From Pandoraea eparura (GTDB taxonomy: Bacteria; Pseudomonadota; Gammaproteobacteria; Burkholderiales; Burkholderiaceae): a DNA stretch of 64,000 nt. Below the pieces are notes generated by a model that saw nothing but the letters and a program-made list of their open reading frames with translations, was not told the DNA's origin and did no database searches. The translations under genes and the position numbers were made by a program. This document shows positions 62,544-64,000 of the stretch, piece by piece. The stretch lies in the NCBI RefSeq assembly GCF_902459725.1, contig NZ_CABPSH010000002.1, forward strand, positions 434,001 to 498,000, written 5' to 3'. Position 1 is the first letter of the stretch. Each line of letters begins with the position of its first letter.

Positions 62544-63388
62544 AGTGCCTCCTTGGCGCGTTGATAAGCCGCGTACAGCGCCTGGAAGACAGGGCCCGGC
62601 TTGCCATCGCCCACGGCCTTGCCGTCGAGCGTGACGACCGCCAGCACTTCCTTGGTGGCCGACGTGATGAGCAGCTCGTCGGCGTTGCGCACTTCCGCTT
62701 CACTGACCGGACGCTCATGGAACCGGACGCCGCATTCGCGCGCCAGGCCTTCGAGCACGCCGTAGCGAATGCCTTCCAGGATTCGATTGTCGCGCAGCGG
62801 CGCGAACATTTCACCGCCCTTGACGACCCACACGTTGCTCGACGACGCCTCGGTCAGGTTCCCGTCGCGGAACTGAATCGTTTCCTGGACGTCGTGATCG
62901 GCCGCGTACTGCGCCATCAGCACATTGCCCAGCAGCGACGTCGACTTGATATGGCAGTTCAGCCAGCGCCGATCCTCATGCGTGACCGCCCCCACCCCGT
63001 GCTCCACTTTTTCGCGGCTGGGCAGCGTGAGCGGCGTCGCGATCCCGAACACCGTGGGTGCGATGTCCTTCGGGAACGTGTGCTGCCGCGGCGCCACGCC
63101 ACGCGTGACCTGCACGTAGACGCTGTGCGGATCAGCCGAACACGTGGCCGAGAGGCGGGCGAAGAGCGCCTCCCATTCGGCTCGCGTGTACGGATTGGCG
63201 ATGCGGATTTCGGCAAGACTGCGCTCGAGCCGATCCAGATGCTGGGCAAGCCGGAAGGGCTTGCCGTGATAGACCGGCACGACCTCGTAGATGCCGTCGC
63301 CGAACAGGAAACCGCGGTCGAGGACGGAGATTTTCGCGTCGCCGAGCGGGATCAGGTCGCCATTGAGCCAGACGGTGGGGTTTTCCAT
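62540..63388 (-). CDS. dat: D-amino acid aminotransferase (class IV)
   Basis: A 282-residue fold-type IV PLP enzyme with the lysine in CHIKSTSLLGNVLM, the DRGFLFGDGIYEVVPVY start region, and QFRDGNLTEASSSNVWVV. It interconverts D-amino acids and 2-oxo acids, giving D-alanine or D-glutamate for the cell wall. Position between dac and ybeD is standard. A branched-chain aminotransferase is the main alternative. Confidence 0.88.
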   Translation of the reverse strand: MENPTVWLNGDLIPLGDAKISVLDRGFLFGDGIYEVVPVYHGKPFRLAQHLDRLERSLAEIRIANPYTRAEWEALFARLSATCSADPHSVYVQVTRGVAPRQHTFPKDIAPTVFGIATPLTLPSREKVEHGVGAVTHEDRRWLNCHIKSTSLLGNVLMAQYAADHDVQETIQFRDGNLTEASSSNVWVVKGGEMFAPLRDNRILEGIRYGVLEGLARECGVRFHERPVSEAEVRNADELLITSATKEVLAVVTLDGKAVGDGKPGPVFQALYAAYQRAKEAL

Positions 63389-63390
63389 GC

Positions 63391-64000
63391 TTACTTCTTC
63401 ACGAACATCAGGCGCAGCGCATCCCATGCGCGGCCAATGAAGCTGGCCTGCGCGACGTCGGCGAGTGCCACGACCGGGAATTCGGCCAGCGACTTGCCGT
63501 CGGCCATCACCTTCACGGTACCCACCGGCGTACCGTTGGCGATCGGCGCGATCAGCGGCTCACGCAGTTCCAGTTGCGGCTTGATCTTGTCGGCCGTGCC
63601 CTTCGGTACGGTGATGAAGGTGTCCTTCTTCACACCGATCTTCAGCTCGCTGTCCTTGCCCTTCCAGACCTTGGGCGTGGCCACGACCTGATTGGCGCCG
63701 TACACGCGCAGCGTGTCGAAGTTCTGGTAGCCGTAGTTCAGCGCCGAGAGGCTGTCCTGCACGCGCGCACGCTCGGTCGGCTCGCCCACGACCACGGACA
63801 GCACGCGGCGGTTCACGCCCGGGGCGCCCGGCATCGGACGCGACGCCGTGGCCACGAGGCAGTAACCCGCTTCCTTCGTGTGGCCGGTCTTCAGGCCGTC
63901 GACCGTCGGATCGAGGTACAGCAGGCGATTGCGGTTCGGCTGGCGAATGTTGTTGTATGTGAAGCTCTTCTCCGCGTAGATCTTGTAGTACTCGGGGAAG
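63391..64000 (-). CDS. D-alanyl-D-alanine carboxypeptidase, C-terminal part
   Basis: The gene runs off the right edge; about 202 C-terminal residues are visible. The third active-site motif KTG is seen in DGLKTGHTKEAGYCLVATA, followed by the C-terminal beta domain and a terminal amphipathic anchor (WDALRLMFVKK). This is a class A low-molecular-weight penicillin-binding protein (DacA/DacC type) that trims pentapeptides in peptidoglycan. It is two bases from dat. Confidence 0.92.
   Translation of the reverse strand, partial: FPEYYKIYAEKSFTYNNIRQPNRNRLLYLDPTVDGLKTGHTKEAGYCLVATASRPMPGAPGVNRRVLSVVVGEPTERARVQDSLSALNYGYQNFDTLRVYGANQVVATPKVWKGKDSELKIGVKKDTFITVPKGTADKIKPQLELREPLIAPIANGTPVGTVKVMADGKSLAEFPVVALADVAQASFIGRAWDALRLMFVKK

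Overview
The window is high-GC DNA from a beta-proteobacterium of the Burkholderiaceae. Gene content and order fit the Burkholderia/Pandoraea group, and Pandoraea is my best guess: rpoH next to cydPABX, a ctaCDGE cluster with a cytochrome c fused to subunit II, gshA/gshB beside the PTS-Ntr-like ptsI/ptsH/EIIA genes, torF-glnK-amtB, and dacC-dat-ybeD-lipB-lipA. The assignment rests on recognised protein families and synteny; no database search was run. No rRNA, tRNA, CRISPR array, prophage or insertion sequence was found.

Layout. 1-217 is the 3' end of rpoH. 634-3841 is a cytochrome bd operon (cydP, cydA, cydB and a 40-codon cydX). 3940-14272 is an aa3/caa3-type cytochrome c oxidase and heme A biogenesis cluster, almost all on the minus strand. 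14852-24278 is an accessory region: an AHL-type LuxR regulator converges on an eight-gene, mostly overlapping minus-strand operon. 24479-33633 holds core genes (bioC, comF-like, trmL, macro domain, gpsA, secB, grxC, rhodanese, gpmA, ctpA, moeB/thiF). 33904-40795 holds ptsI-ptsH-EIIA and gshB/gshA, with a LuxR-type HTH gene between the two glutathione genes. 41152-43865 is torF-glnK-amtB behind a near-consensus sigma-54 promoter. 44271-48532 holds ubiK, comM/yifB and two thioredoxin-fold proteins. 48752-56287 holds dctD, dctB, dctA and an ABC importer. 56660-58323 is an IclR regulator with an N-formylglutamate amidohydrolase. 58692-64000 is lipA-lipB, DUF2917/LysR, ybeD, dat and the end of a dac gene.

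The most interesting region is the 15612-24278 operon. It encodes an SbnA/SbnB-type pair expected to make L-2,3-diaminopropionate, a divergent adenylosuccinate synthetase paralogue, an AurF/CmlI-type diiron N-oxygenase with its full ligand set, a carbamoyltransferase, a threonine-synthase-like PLP enzyme, a D-amino-acid-oxidase-like flavoenzyme and a flavin-reductase-like protein. No NRPS, PKS or NIS siderophore synthetase is present. I infer a pathway to a small N-oxidised (possibly carbamoylated) diaminopropionate antimetabolite, conceptually like L-alanosine, with the synthetase paralogue as either a self-resistance or a biosynthetic enzyme.

Non-coding features include several intrinsic terminators, a sigma-54 promoter with a distant NtrC-type dyad, an orphan terminator that may end a small RNA, long inverted repeats between dctA and dctB, and four separate degenerate tandem-repeat tracts (periods 9, 10-11, 14 and 13 bp), each placed at a gene 3' end between 33.6 and 48.7 kb.
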